Below, piece by piece: positions 1-7,917 of a stretch of 64,000 nt of DNA. Made by a program: the position numbers and the translations under genes. The notes below the pieces were generated by a model. That model had not been told where the DNA came from. It was given only the letters and a program-made list of their open reading frames with translations, and ran no database searches. Source of the DNA: Jiangella alkaliphila (GTDB lineage: Bacteria > Actinomycetota > Actinomycetes > Jiangellales > Jiangellaceae); assembly GCF_900105925.1 (NCBI RefSeq), contig NZ_LT629791.1, positions 3,445,278 through 3,509,277 of the forward strand, written 5' to 3'. Within the stretch, counting starts at the first letter, position 1, and every line of letters begins with the position of its first letter.

Positions 1-3000
1 GCGAGCCGATCGACCTCGCCATCCTGCCCGACTCTCGCGTCCTGCACACCGCCCGCAACGGCGACGTGCGGCTGACCGACCCGTCCACCGGCATCACCCG
101 CGTGGTCAACACGATCGACGTCTACGCGAACTCCGAGGACGGCCTGCAGACCATCGCCATCGACCCCGACTTCGCGACCAACCAGTGGGTCTACCTGCTG
201 TACGCGCCGCGGGTCATGGAGGCGCCGTACCCGCAGACGACGCCGACGGGCAGCGCGCCGAACTCGCTGCCGGGCGGCGAGACCGAGGCCTACTGGGACC
301 GCTGGAAGGGCTACAACGTCCTGTCCCGGTTCAAGTGGGACGAGGCGACCGACTCGCTGGACCTGTCCACCGAGCAGCAGATCATCAAGGTCGAGACGCA
401 GCGCGGCCAGTGCTGCCACGTCGCCGGTGACATGGCCTGGGACGAGGACGGCAACCTGTACCTGTCGACCGGCGACAACACACCGGCCAGCACGCCGGGC
501 GCCAACGGCATGGCACCCAACAACGACGCGCCGGGCATGAACCCGGGCTTCGACGCCCGCCGCGGCCCCGGCAACACCAACGACCTGCGCGGCAAGATCC
601 TGCGCATCCACGTCGAGGACGACGGGTCGTACACCATCCCGGACGGCAACCTGTTCGCGCCGGAGACGGCGCAGACCCGCCCGGAGATCTACGTCATGGG
701 CGTGCGCAACCCGTTCCGCATCGACTACGACGTCGAGACCGGCGCGCTGCTCTGGGGCGACTACGGGCCCGACGCCGGCGCGCCGAACGCGGACCGCGGC
801 CCGATGGGCTACGTCGAGTGGCAGACCACGCTGGAGCCGATCAACGGCGGCTGGCCGTACTGCCACGGCCCGAACGCGAACTACAACGAGTGGAACTACG
901 CGACGGCGACGCCTGGCGAGTGGTTCGACTGCGAGGCCGGCGCCGAGAACAACTCGCGCTGGAACACCGGCCTCGACGTCGTGCCGCCGGCCACCGCGCC
1001 GCACCTGTACTACGGCGACAACGCCAGCCACCAGCCGTGGCCGGAGCTGACCGACCTCGGCGGCGGCGGCCAGGGCCCGATGGGCGGCCCGGTGTACCGG
1101 TTCGACCCGGACAACCCGTCGCCGGCCAAGTTCCCCGAGTACTGGGACGGCCACCCGTTCTTCGCCGAGTTCTCCCAGGACTACGTGGTCGCGCTCACCC
1201 TGGACCTCGCCACCGCCGGCCCGGTCACCGACATCACCGACTTCCTGCCGAACGCGCACCTCAACCACGTCGCCCAGCCGATCTGGGACAACGTCATGGA
1301 CATGGAGTTCGGCCCGGACGGCTCGCTGTACGTGCTGGAGTACGGCGACGGCTTCTTCCGGCAGAACCCCGACGCCGGCCTGTACCGGGTCGACTACGCC
1401 GAGGGCAACAAGTCGCCGCAGGCCCGGTTCACCGCCACGCCGATCTCCAGCAGCAACGCCCCGCTGACGGTGACGTTCGACGCCTCGGCGTCGGCCGACC
1501 CCGAGGGCGCCGCGCTGACCTACGAGTGGGACTTCGAGGGCGACGGCACGTTCGACGCCACCGGCGCCACCGTCACGCACACGTACACCGAGCTCGGCCA
1601 GTACAACGCCGCGCTGCGCGTCACCGACCCGTCCGGCAAGTTCGGCGTCCGGTCGACGCAGGTCACGGTCGGCAACGTGGCCCCGACGGTCACGCTGGAC
1701 ACCCCGACCGGCGGCTTCTTCGACTGGGGCCAGGCGGTGCCGGTGACGACGTCCGTCAGCGACCCCGAGGACGGCAACACCCCGGTCTGCTCGCGGGTGA
1801 GCTGGGCGTTCGGCCTGGGTCACGACGAGCACGCGCATCCGCTCAGCTCGGGCACCGGCTGCACGTTCGGCGTCCCGACGCCGGCCGACGCGCCGGAGCA
1901 CGGCGAGACGGAGAACATCTACGGCGCGCTGGTGGTCGGCTACACCGACAACGGCCACCTGGGCGTCCCGCCGGCCCGCGGCGAGGCGTCGCTGCTGCTG
2001 AACCCGAAGACGCAGCAGGCGGAGTGGTTCGATGCGAGCAACGGCGTGCAGATCACCGAGGACCCCGACGCGAACGGCCTGCGCAAGGTGACCTCGTTCG
2101 ACGCCGGCGACTGGATCGCCTTCGACCCGGTCAACCTGGCCAACATCGACAGCGTCATCGCCCGCGCCTGGGGACGGGGCACGCTGCACCTGCGCTGGAA
2201 CGACCCGAAGGCGCCGCCGTTCGCGCAGCTCTCGTTCCGCAACCGGACCGGCTGGTTCGAGGTGGAGCAGGCGCTGGCCAACGCGCCGTCCGGCTCCGGC
2301 CGGCTGTACCTGACGTCGACCAGCGGGTTCGAGCTGGACGAGGTGCGCTTCGTCGGTGACGGCGTGGCCGACATGACCCCGCCGACGGTCAGCCACACGC
2401 TGAACCCGGCGGCGCCGAACGGCCAGAACGGCTGGTACACCGGCGACGTCACGCTGACCGTCAACGCCACCGACAACGGCACCGTCGCCAGCCGGCAGCG
2501 CTCCACCGACGGCGGCGTCACCTGGGTCAACGCCAACAACCCGCTGACCATCACGGCGCAGGGCAGCACGACGGTGCAGTACCGGGCGACCGACAACGGC
2601 GGCAACGTGTCGTCCGTCGGCTCCGTCACGGTGAAGATCGACAAGACCCCGCCGGCCGCGTCGATCACCGGTGTCGACAACGGCGGCAGCTACGCCGCGA
2701 GCGGCACGCTCGCGCCGTCGTTCGCCGGCACCGACGCGGTCTCCGGGCTCGCCTCGGTGACGGGGACGCTGGACGGCGCGCCGCTGGCGTCCGGCGCCAC
2801 GGTGCAGTTGTGGACGCTGACCGTCGGCCAGCACACGCTGGTCGCCACGGCCACCGACAACGCCGGCCGTCAGGGCACCGCGACGACGGCATTCACCGTC
2901 ACGACGTCCTTGGCCGACCTCGCCGCGATCCTCGATCACTACGACGGCGCGGGCGTCCTGACATCGGGTGGTGAGAGCCGGCTGCGGCTGCACCTCGACG

Positions 3001-3158
3001 CCGCAGTGCGGCACGCCGACGCCGGCCGGAACGAGAGCGCGGTCCGGTCGCTGGGCCAGTTCCTGTCCACAGCCAGGAGCGCCACGTTCGTCACCGACGC
3101 CGGGGCGCGCGCGGCGCTCACCCACCACACGGAGGTGGTGAGCGCCCAGCTGAGCTGA
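1..3158 (+). CDS. Secreted GSDH/PKD multidomain sugar dehydrogenase, 5' truncated by window edge
   Basis: The reading frame is open from base 3, and its first residues (EPIDLAILPD) align with residues about 57 onward of the paralogue at 3369, so the signal peptide and first strand lie outside the window. Domains in order: a glucose/sorbosone dehydrogenase (GSDH) beta-propeller to about base 1400, with the family Cys pair in QCCHVAGD and the GVRNPFR motif; a PKD domain (1411-1675, YEWDFEGDG); a linker domain with a GHDEHAHPL motif; a CBM6-like domain (2020-2360); an OmpL47/Ig-like repeat (NGWYTGDVTLTV); a second Ig-like repeat; and a helical C-terminal module (2910-3158). GSDH enzymes oxidise aldoses using PQQ; activity here is inferred. 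The C-terminal modules recur in the large fusion at 13061 but not in the neighbour at 3369. An internal ATG/GTG start is unlikely because homology extends to the window edge. Confidence 0.88.
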   Translation, partial: EPIDLAILPDSRVLHTARNGDVRLTDPSTGITRVVNTIDVYANSEDGLQTIAIDPDFATNQWVYLLYAPRVMEAPYPQTTPTGSAPNSLPGGETEAYWDRWKGYNVLSRFKWDEATDSLDLSTEQQIIKVETQRGQCCHVAGDMAWDEDGNLYLSTGDNTPASTPGANGMAPNNDAPGMNPGFDARRGPGNTNDLRGKILRIHVEDDGSYTIPDGNLFAPETAQTRPEIYVMGVRNPFRIDYDVETGALLWGDYGPDAGAPNADRGPMGYVEWQTTLEPINGGWPYCHGPNANYNEWNYATATPGEWFDCEAGAENNSRWNTGLDVVPPATAPHLYYGDNASHQPWPELTDLGGGGQGPMGGPVYRFDPDNPSPAKFPEYWDGHPFFAEFSQDYVVALTLDLATAGPVTDITDFLPNAHLNHVAQPIWDNVMDMEFGPDGSLYVLEYGDGFFRQNPDAGLYRVDYAEGNKSPQARFTATPISSSNAPLTVTFDASASADPEGAALTYEWDFEGDGTFDATGATVTHTYTELGQYNAALRVTDPSGKFGVRSTQVTVGNVAPTVTLDTPTGGFFDWGQAVPVTTSVSDPEDGNTPVCSRVSWAFGLGHDEHAHPLSSGTGCTFGVPTPADAPEHGETENIYGALVVGYTDNGHLGVPPARGEASLLLNPKTQQAEWFDASNGVQITEDPDANGLRKVTSFDAGDWIAFDPVNLANIDSVIARAWGRGTLHLRWNDPKAPPFAQLSFRNRTGWFEVEQALANAPSGSGRLYLTSTSGFELDEVRFVGDGVADMTPPTVSHTLNPAAPNGQNGWYTGDVTLTVNATDNGTVASRQRSTDGGVTWVNANNPLTITAQGSTTVQYRATDNGGNVSSVGSVTVKIDKTPPAASITGVDNGGSYAASGTLAPSFAGTDAVSGLASVTGTLDGAPLASGATVQLWTLTVGQHTLVATATDNAGRQGTATTAFTVTTSLADLAAILDHYDGAGVLTSGGESRLRLHLDAAVRHADAGRNESAVRSLGQFLSTARSATFVTDAGARAALTHHTEVVSAQLS

Positions 3159-3174
3159 CGGTTCAGCTCGCGAC

Positions 3175-3208
3175 GCCGGTGGGCCGGGCCGCAGACCGGC
3201 CCACCGGC
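3175..3208 (+). terminator. GC-rich hairpin after the first GSDH gene
   Basis: Perfect 13-bp inverted repeat (arms 3175-3187 and 3196-3208, 8-nt loop) starting 17 nt after the TGA. There is no clear U tract, which is normal for actinobacterial intrinsic-type terminators. It separates this gene from the promoter region of the next GSDH gene. Confidence 0.6.
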
Positions 3209-3286
3209 GCTTCGCCATGCCCGCTTCCCGGCCGTCGCGCGGTGCGCACTTTCGTCACGTCGCCGCCAAGATTGCACGGTTTATGG

Positions 3287-3335
3287 TGAAACTGTTTCAA
3301 ACGTCTTGACATAGAGGAAACAGGACGTTTATCTG
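3287..3335 (+). promoter_or_regulatory. Promoter with LacI-type operator before the second GSDH gene
   Basis: TTGACA (3306-3311) is followed after 18 nt by TATCTG (3330-3335), a plausible sigma-A promoter. Just upstream lies the 13-bp palindrome TGAAACTGTTTCA (3287-3299), close to the TGAAACGTTTCA half-site pair used by many LacI-family sugar repressors. A second inverted repeat, AAACGTC (3299-3305) and GACGTTT (3324-3330), brackets the -35 element. The local AT content is strikingly higher than in the flanks. The regulator is not identified in the window; LacI-type is inferred from the operator shape. Confidence 0.55.
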
Positions 3336-3368
3336 AGGCCGTCCGAACCGTTGTGATCGGAGGGCAGC

Positions 3369-5501
3369 ATGCGCAAAGCCGTAGTGATGGCGGCGGGGGC
3401 GCTCGTAGCGTCCACGCTCGTTGCGGCACCAGGGCTGGCGGCGTCCGGGGCACCAGCCCCAGCCGGTGGCCCAGAAGCGGCACCGCCGGATTCGGCGTTC
3501 CAGAAGGTCACCCTCAACGACACACCGGGGGAGCCGATGGACCTCGCGGTCCTCCCGGACGGCCGGGTGCTGCACACCACCCGGGCCGGCGAGGTGTGGC
3601 TGCACGACCCCGAGACCCGGCTCAACACGCTGGCCGCGGAGCTCGACGTCTACGAGCACGACGAGGAAGGCCTGCAGAGCATCGCCATCGATCCCGGGTT
3701 CGGCAAGACCAACCGGTGGATCTACCTCTACTACTCGCCGCCGCTGGACACCCCGCTCGACAACCCCGACACCCCGACCGTCAACGAGGGCGACGCGCTG
3801 TTCGACGGCGTGCCCGCGGACTGGGAGCCGTTCAAGGGGCACATCACGCTGGCGCGGTTCCAGCTGAAGGGCGACCGGATCGACCTGGGGACGGAGCAGC
3901 ACATCCTCGACGTCCCGGTCGACCGCGGCATCTGCTGCCACGTCGGCGGCGACATCGCCTTCGACGAGGACGGCCTCCTGTACCTAGGCACCGGCGACGA
4001 CACCAACCCGTTCGAGTCCGACGGGTTCGCGCCGATCGACGAGCGGACCACTCGCAACCCGGCCTTCGACGCCCAGCGCACGTCGGCGAACACCAACGAC
4101 CTGCGCGGCAAGATCCTGCGCATCAAGGTGGGGCGCAACGGCGGGTACACGATCCCCAGGGGCAACCTGTTCAGGGCCGGCACCGAAGGCACCAAACCGG
4201 AGATCTACGCGATGGGCCTGCGCAACCCGTTCCGCCTGGACGTGCAGCCGGAGACCGGCGACGTCTACGTCGGCGACTACTCGCCCGACGCGGGCGAGGC
4301 CGACCCCGCACGCGGACCGGCCGGCCAGGGCAAGTGGACCGTCGTCCGCGAGCCGGGCAACTACGGCTGGCCCTACTGCGCTACGGCCGAGCTGCCGTAC
4401 GTCGACTTCGACTTCGGCACCGGGGCGTCCGGCGCGGCGTTCGACTGCGCGGCGCCGGTCAACGAGTCGCCGCACAACACCGGGCGCACCGAGCTGCCGG
4501 AAGTGGTGCAGCCGGACATCTGGTACGGCTACGGCGAGTCGGCGGAGTTCCCGGAGCTGGGCACCGGCGGCATCGGCCCGATGGGCGGCCCGGCCTACGA
4601 CTACGACTCGCGCGACACCCGCGGCCGCGCGCCGATCGCCTGGCCGAAGTACTACGACGGCGTCCCGCTGCTCTACGAGTGGACCCGCGACTGGATCCAG
4701 GGCATCCACCTGGACCGCCGCGGCAACGTCGAGGAGATCGAGCAGTTCATCCCGTCCGTCGTCACGGACAACCCGATGGACCTCGAGTGGGGCCCCGACG
4801 GCGCGCTCTACGTGCTCGAGTACGGCGACGGCTACTTCGCCGAGAACCCCGACGCTCAGCTGTCGCGCATCGACTACATCGGCGTGGGCGGCAACCACAC
4901 GCCGACGCCCGTGGTCGCGGCCGACGTCACCGAGGGGCACGCGCCGATGGCGGTGCAGTTCTCCAGCGCCGGTACGGCCGACGCCGACGGCGACCGGATC
5001 CGCTACGAGTGGGACTTCGACGGCGACGGCCGCATCGACTCGCGTGAGCCGAACCCCTCGCACACCTACGAGGAGAACGGCCTGTACCACGCGACGCTGA
5101 AGGTCACCGACCTCGGCGGGCGGCACCGCGGCAAGTCGGCGTCGGCCGAGGTCGACATCATCGTCGGCAACCTCACGCCGCAGGTCTCGTTCGTCACGCC
5201 GTCCGACGGCGACACGTTCAACTTCGGCGACCAGGTGGCCTACGAGGTGCAGGTCACCGACGACCAGCCGGTGGACTGCGCCCGGGTGCGGGTGACGTAC
5301 ATCCTCGGCCACGACGAGCACGGCCACCCGCAGACGACGGCCCTGGGCTGCAGCGGCACGCTGCTGACCACACTGCCGGGCGGTCACGACCCCGGCGACA
5401 ACCTGACCGGCGTCTTCAACGTCACGTACACCGACGACCCCGGCGAGGGAGTGCCGGCGCTGACAGACAGCGCGGAGGTGGTGCTGGTTCCGGAGGGCTG
5501 A
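3369..5501 (+). CDS. Secreted PQQ-dependent-type glucose/sorbosone dehydrogenase with PKD domain
   Basis: The 710-residue protein starts with a signal peptide (MRKAVVMAAGALVASTLVAA, likely cleaved near LAA|SG at about residue 25). The start has a strong GGAGGG site (3359-3364). A GSDH beta-propeller spans about residues 38-505, with ICCHVGGD, GLRNPFR and a repeated GPDGALYVLEYGDG strand. A PKD domain follows (about 512-595, YEWDFDGDG), then a C-terminal beta domain with GHDEHGHP. Family members oxidise aldose sugars outside the membrane with bound PQQ; the substrate cannot be read here. No pqq biosynthesis genes are in the window. It stands alone between a promoter/operator and a terminator. 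It lacks the CBM6, Ig-like and helical C-terminal modules of the other two GSDH proteins. Confidence 0.9.
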   Translation: MRKAVVMAAGALVASTLVAAPGLAASGAPAPAGGPEAAPPDSAFQKVTLNDTPGEPMDLAVLPDGRVLHTTRAGEVWLHDPETRLNTLAAELDVYEHDEEGLQSIAIDPGFGKTNRWIYLYYSPPLDTPLDNPDTPTVNEGDALFDGVPADWEPFKGHITLARFQLKGDRIDLGTEQHILDVPVDRGICCHVGGDIAFDEDGLLYLGTGDDTNPFESDGFAPIDERTTRNPAFDAQRTSANTNDLRGKILRIKVGRNGGYTIPRGNLFRAGTEGTKPEIYAMGLRNPFRLDVQPETGDVYVGDYSPDAGEADPARGPAGQGKWTVVREPGNYGWPYCATAELPYVDFDFGTGASGAAFDCAAPVNESPHNTGRTELPEVVQPDIWYGYGESAEFPELGTGGIGPMGGPAYDYDSRDTRGRAPIAWPKYYDGVPLLYEWTRDWIQGIHLDRRGNVEEIEQFIPSVVTDNPMDLEWGPDGALYVLEYGDGYFAENPDAQLSRIDYIGVGGNHTPTPVVAADVTEGHAPMAVQFSSAGTADADGDRIRYEWDFDGDGRIDSREPNPSHTYEENGLYHATLKVTDLGGRHRGKSASAEVDIIVGNLTPQVSFVTPSDGDTFNFGDQVAYEVQVTDDQPVDCARVRVTYILGHDEHGHPQTTALGCSGTLLTTLPGGHDPGDNLTGVFNVTYTDDPGEGVPALTDSAEVVLVPEG

Positions 5502-5525
5502 CGCCCTGACCGTCCGGACGCACAC

Positions 5526-5566
5526 GCCGGCCGGGTTCTCGTCCACGGGGCGAGAACCCGGCCGGC
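5526..5566. terminator. Bidirectional terminator between convergent genes
   Basis: Perfect 16-bp inverted repeat, arms 5526-5541 and 5551-5566 with a 9-nt loop. It lies 24 nt after the GSDH stop and 16 nt before the stop of the convergent VOC gene, so it can serve both strands. Confidence 0.75.
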
Positions 5567-5582
5567 CCCGCGTCCCGGGGCC

Positions 5583-5966
5583 CTACTCCCAGACGCGGGC
5601 CGCGGCGGCGAACTCGGCGGGGTCGCTGTGCACCGGGATGACGCACAGCAGGTGGCCGCCCGGAACGCGCAGCGTGTGGCAGCCCTGCCAGCTGCCGGCC
5701 TCGACGGCGCCGAGGCCGGTGAGCCGCGCCACCTCGGCCGCGACGTCGTCGGTCTCGATGTCGACGTGGTAGCGGGCCGGCCCGTCCTCGAGGGCCTGGA
5801 CGGCGGTCACGAGGCCGGGGACAGCGCCGGGCAGCCCGCGGAACTGCGGCTCGCCCGGCGGGCTCTGGCTGGTCGTGCCGAGCGCGGCGGTCCAGAACGC
5901 CACGCTCCGCCCGGCCTCCTCGGCCGGCGCGTCGATGAGCAGGGTGGAGAGACGGCTGCGATGCAT
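5583..5966 (-). CDS. VOC family (glyoxalase-like) protein
   Basis: The 127-residue protein begins MHRSRLSTLLID and shows the pattern of a single VOC/glyoxalase-like domain: AFWTAALG near the N-terminus, RYHVDIETDDVAAEVARL in the middle and RVPGGHLLCVIPV near the end. VOC proteins fold into paired beta-alpha-beta-beta-beta units and often bind a metal or a small hydrophobic ligand; the function is not predictable here. The start at 5966 is favoured because a -10-like TAGCGT (5975-5980, minus strand) lies 8 nt upstream and suggests a leaderless mRNA. Longer in-frame extensions upstream have no VOC character. It is convergent with the GSDH gene. Confidence 0.8.
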   Translation of the reverse strand: MHRSRLSTLLIDAPAEEAGRSVAFWTAALGTTSQSPPGEPQFRGLPGAVPGLVTAVQALEDGPARYHVDIETDDVAAEVARLTGLGAVEAGSWQGCHTLRVPGGHLLCVIPVHSDPAEFAAAARVWE

Positions 5967-6000
5967 GCCCCGTGACGCTACCCGCCAGGCTGTCCGCACC

Positions 6001-6188
6001 GCTTTGCAATGGACGCCTCTACGCACCACCTGTCCGCGGCAGCAGGATCGGGACTTGGCTCGGCTGACCATCACCTTGGCAAGGCTGGTCATCGCGCGGA
6101 CGCCCGGAATGCCCGGTTCCGAGCGGCGACCAGCCTTACCAAGCTGCGCCCGGCCGCGAGTGGTGCGTGGAGGTGCTCATTGCAAAGC
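6001..6188. repeat. Imperfect long foldback (MITE-like or structured element)
   Basis: The outer arms 6001-6030 and 6158-6188 start with an identical 11-base block (GCTTTGCAATG against its complement) and share most of the following CACGCACCAC-type sequence. The inner arms 6077-6091 and 6128-6142 pair over 15 bases with one mismatch (TTGGCAAGGCTGGTC). The left side is about 30 nt longer than the right. No target duplication was recognised. It could be a degenerate transposable-element relic or a structured RNA. Confidence 0.45.
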
Positions 6189-6565
6189 CGCCGCACGCCA
6201 CCAGAACCGGCCGATGGCCAGGTCGCTGGCCGGCGACTCCGTCATCGCCCGCCGGCGGCGGGAGCCTTGAAACGGTTCGCCACTTTGTCCAATGAAAGTC
6301 AGAAGTTCGACATTCGTATGCGCGAAACCTGGATTCAGTGCTGTCGTTCTGCCGTCGCGGCGCCGGATGTTGCCGAACCGTGACCTCTCCGCCGCAGCCG
6401 TCGGCGGCGCCGAGCCCCGCGTCGGCGCGCAACCGACAACCCGCAGCTCAGGACGTATATCGCCTGGTATAGACCGGATCATCCGGCCGTTCCATCGGCC
6501 GCGCCAACGCCCGTCGTCGCCCGGGCGTCATCGCCTGGTCACCGGAAGAAACTCGTTCGTAACTC

Positions 6566-6615
6566 TTGACCTTGGGTGGCCGCCCTTCCTAGTTTGTTGT
6601 TCCAACCGACGAACA
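6566..6615 (+). promoter_or_regulatory. ROK operon promoter with candidate operator
   Basis: TTGACC (6566-6571), an 18-nt spacer and TAGTTT (6590-6595) form a plausible promoter about 55 nt before the ROK start. The perfect inverted repeat TGTTC-N8-GAACA (6598-6615) sits across the expected transcription start. That is where an autorepressor would act, so it is a candidate site for the ROK protein itself. Confidence 0.5.
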
Positions 6616-6651
6616 CTCGTGATGCAGGTCACGCCGGGAGAGGGGGCACCG

Positions 6652-7917
6652 ATGACGGACGCATCCGCGCCCGCGGACCAGGTGTTCCTACGCCGGCATA
6701 ACCTCGCGATGGTGCTGCGCGATCTGCGCGACCATGGGCCGCGCTCGCGGGCCCGCATCGCCGCCGACACCGGGCTCAACAAGGCCACCGTCTCCAGCCT
6801 GGTCGCCGAGCTGGCCGAGCTCGGCCTGGTCCGCGACGGCGACGTCGAGCGCGGCGGCGGCGTGGGCCGGCCCGGGCAGACGGTCGAGATCGACGGGCGC
6901 ACCTGCGGCCTGGGCGCCGAGGTCAACGTCGACTACGTCGCGGTCCTGGTGCTGGACCTGCGCGGCGACGAGGTCCGCTACGTCCGCACCCCGCTGGACG
7001 TGCCGCGGCTGGGCGTGGAGAAGACGCTGGACGAGCTGGCCGCCGCCATCGCGGCCGCCGTCGACGACGCCGCGGCGAAGGGGCACCACGTCGCGGGCAT
7101 CACCGTCGGCATCCCCGGCATGGTCGAGACCGCGCCCGGCGTGCTGCGGCACGCGCCGAACATCGGCTGGCGCGAGGTGCGCATCGCCGACGAGCTGGCC
7201 GCGCGGCTGGCCGGCCCGGGCACCATCATCAGGGTCGACAACGACGCCAACCTCAGCGCGCTGGCCGAGTACGCGATGGGCTCGTCGGCCGGCACCACCG
7301 ACCTCGTCTACGTCACCGGCGAGACCGGCGTCGGCGGCGGCGTCATCTCCGACGGCGTGCTGCTGCGCGGCACCGAGGGCTACGGCGGCGAGATCGGGCA
7401 CATGCCGATCGGCGACCCCGCGCACCGCTGCGGCTGCGGCAAGCTCGGCTGCTGGGAGGCGTCGGTCGGCCTCGCGGCGCTGCTGCGCGAGGTGGCCGAC
7501 AAGGACGACCCGGTCACCGACCCCGCGGTCGACCTCGAGGTCCGGCTGGCCGAGATCCGCCGCCGCGCCTCGCTCGGCGACGGGCGGACGCTGCGCGGCA
7601 TCGAGGCGGTCGGCACCGCGCTCGGGCTCGGCGCGGCCATCCTGGTCAACCTGTTCAACCCGCGGGTGATCGTGCTCGGCGGCTACTTCGCGGCCCTCGG
7701 TGAGTTCTTCCTGCCGGCCATGGAGACCGAGCTGGACGAGCGGGTCGTCGCGCCGGCGCGCGGCGGCTGCCGCATCGAGCTGTCCGCGCTCGGGTTCACC
7801 GCGGCCTGCCGCGGCGGCGCGCATGTCGCGCTCGAGGCCGTCTTCACCGACCCCGCGACTGTGGGCGTGGCGGCCGCGTCCTCGATTCCGACCCCACTCT
7901 CCGGAGGTGTGGCGTGA
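6652..7917 (+). CDS. ROK family transcriptional regulator
   Basis: The 421-residue protein has an N-terminal winged helix (about residues 15-75, RIAADTGLNKATVSSLVAELAELGLV) followed by a ROK sugar-kinase-like fold. The ROK zinc motif is intact (C260-G-C262-G-K-L-G-C267-W-E), preceded by GGEIGHMPI. The kinase phosphate-binding DxGGT motif is not recognisable, so it is probably a regulator rather than a kinase. ROK repressors sense sugars and usually control the adjacent transporter. The ATG at 6652 has a GAGAGGGGG site upstream. Its stop overlaps the GTG of the ABC ATPase gene, so it is the first gene of the transport operon. It most likely represses this operon and responds to the imported sugar. 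Confidence 0.9.
   Translation: MTDASAPADQVFLRRHNLAMVLRDLRDHGPRSRARIAADTGLNKATVSSLVAELAELGLVRDGDVERGGGVGRPGQTVEIDGRTCGLGAEVNVDYVAVLVLDLRGDEVRYVRTPLDVPRLGVEKTLDELAAAIAAAVDDAAAKGHHVAGITVGIPGMVETAPGVLRHAPNIGWREVRIADELAARLAGPGTIIRVDNDANLSALAEYAMGSSAGTTDLVYVTGETGVGGGVISDGVLLRGTEGYGGEIGHMPIGDPAHRCGCGKLGCWEASVGLAALLREVADKDDPVTDPAVDLEVRLAEIRRRASLGDGRTLRGIEAVGTALGLGAAILVNLFNPRVIVLGGYFAALGEFFLPAMETELDERVVAPARGGCRIELSALGFTAACRGGAHVALEAVFTDPATVGVAAASSIPTPLSGGVA

Larger units (their letters stand above)
5967..6651. other. 685-bp intergenic region with foldback element and ROK promoter
   Basis: No convincing gene was found. It contains a long imperfect foldback (6001-6188), a short imperfect palindrome TGAAACGGTTCG (6268-6279) resembling half of the operator at 3287, a TATA-rich patch with CCGGATCATCCGG (about 6474-6486), and the ROK-gene promoter at its right end. 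Open frames here have poor codon character and no ribosome binding sites. Confidence 0.55.

Noticed and set aside
6292-6651. Upstream extension of the ROK gene
   Set aside because: The extra residues are Arg/Pro-rich and unlike ROK proteins. The ATG at 6652 has a good ribosome site and a promoter lies inside the extension.
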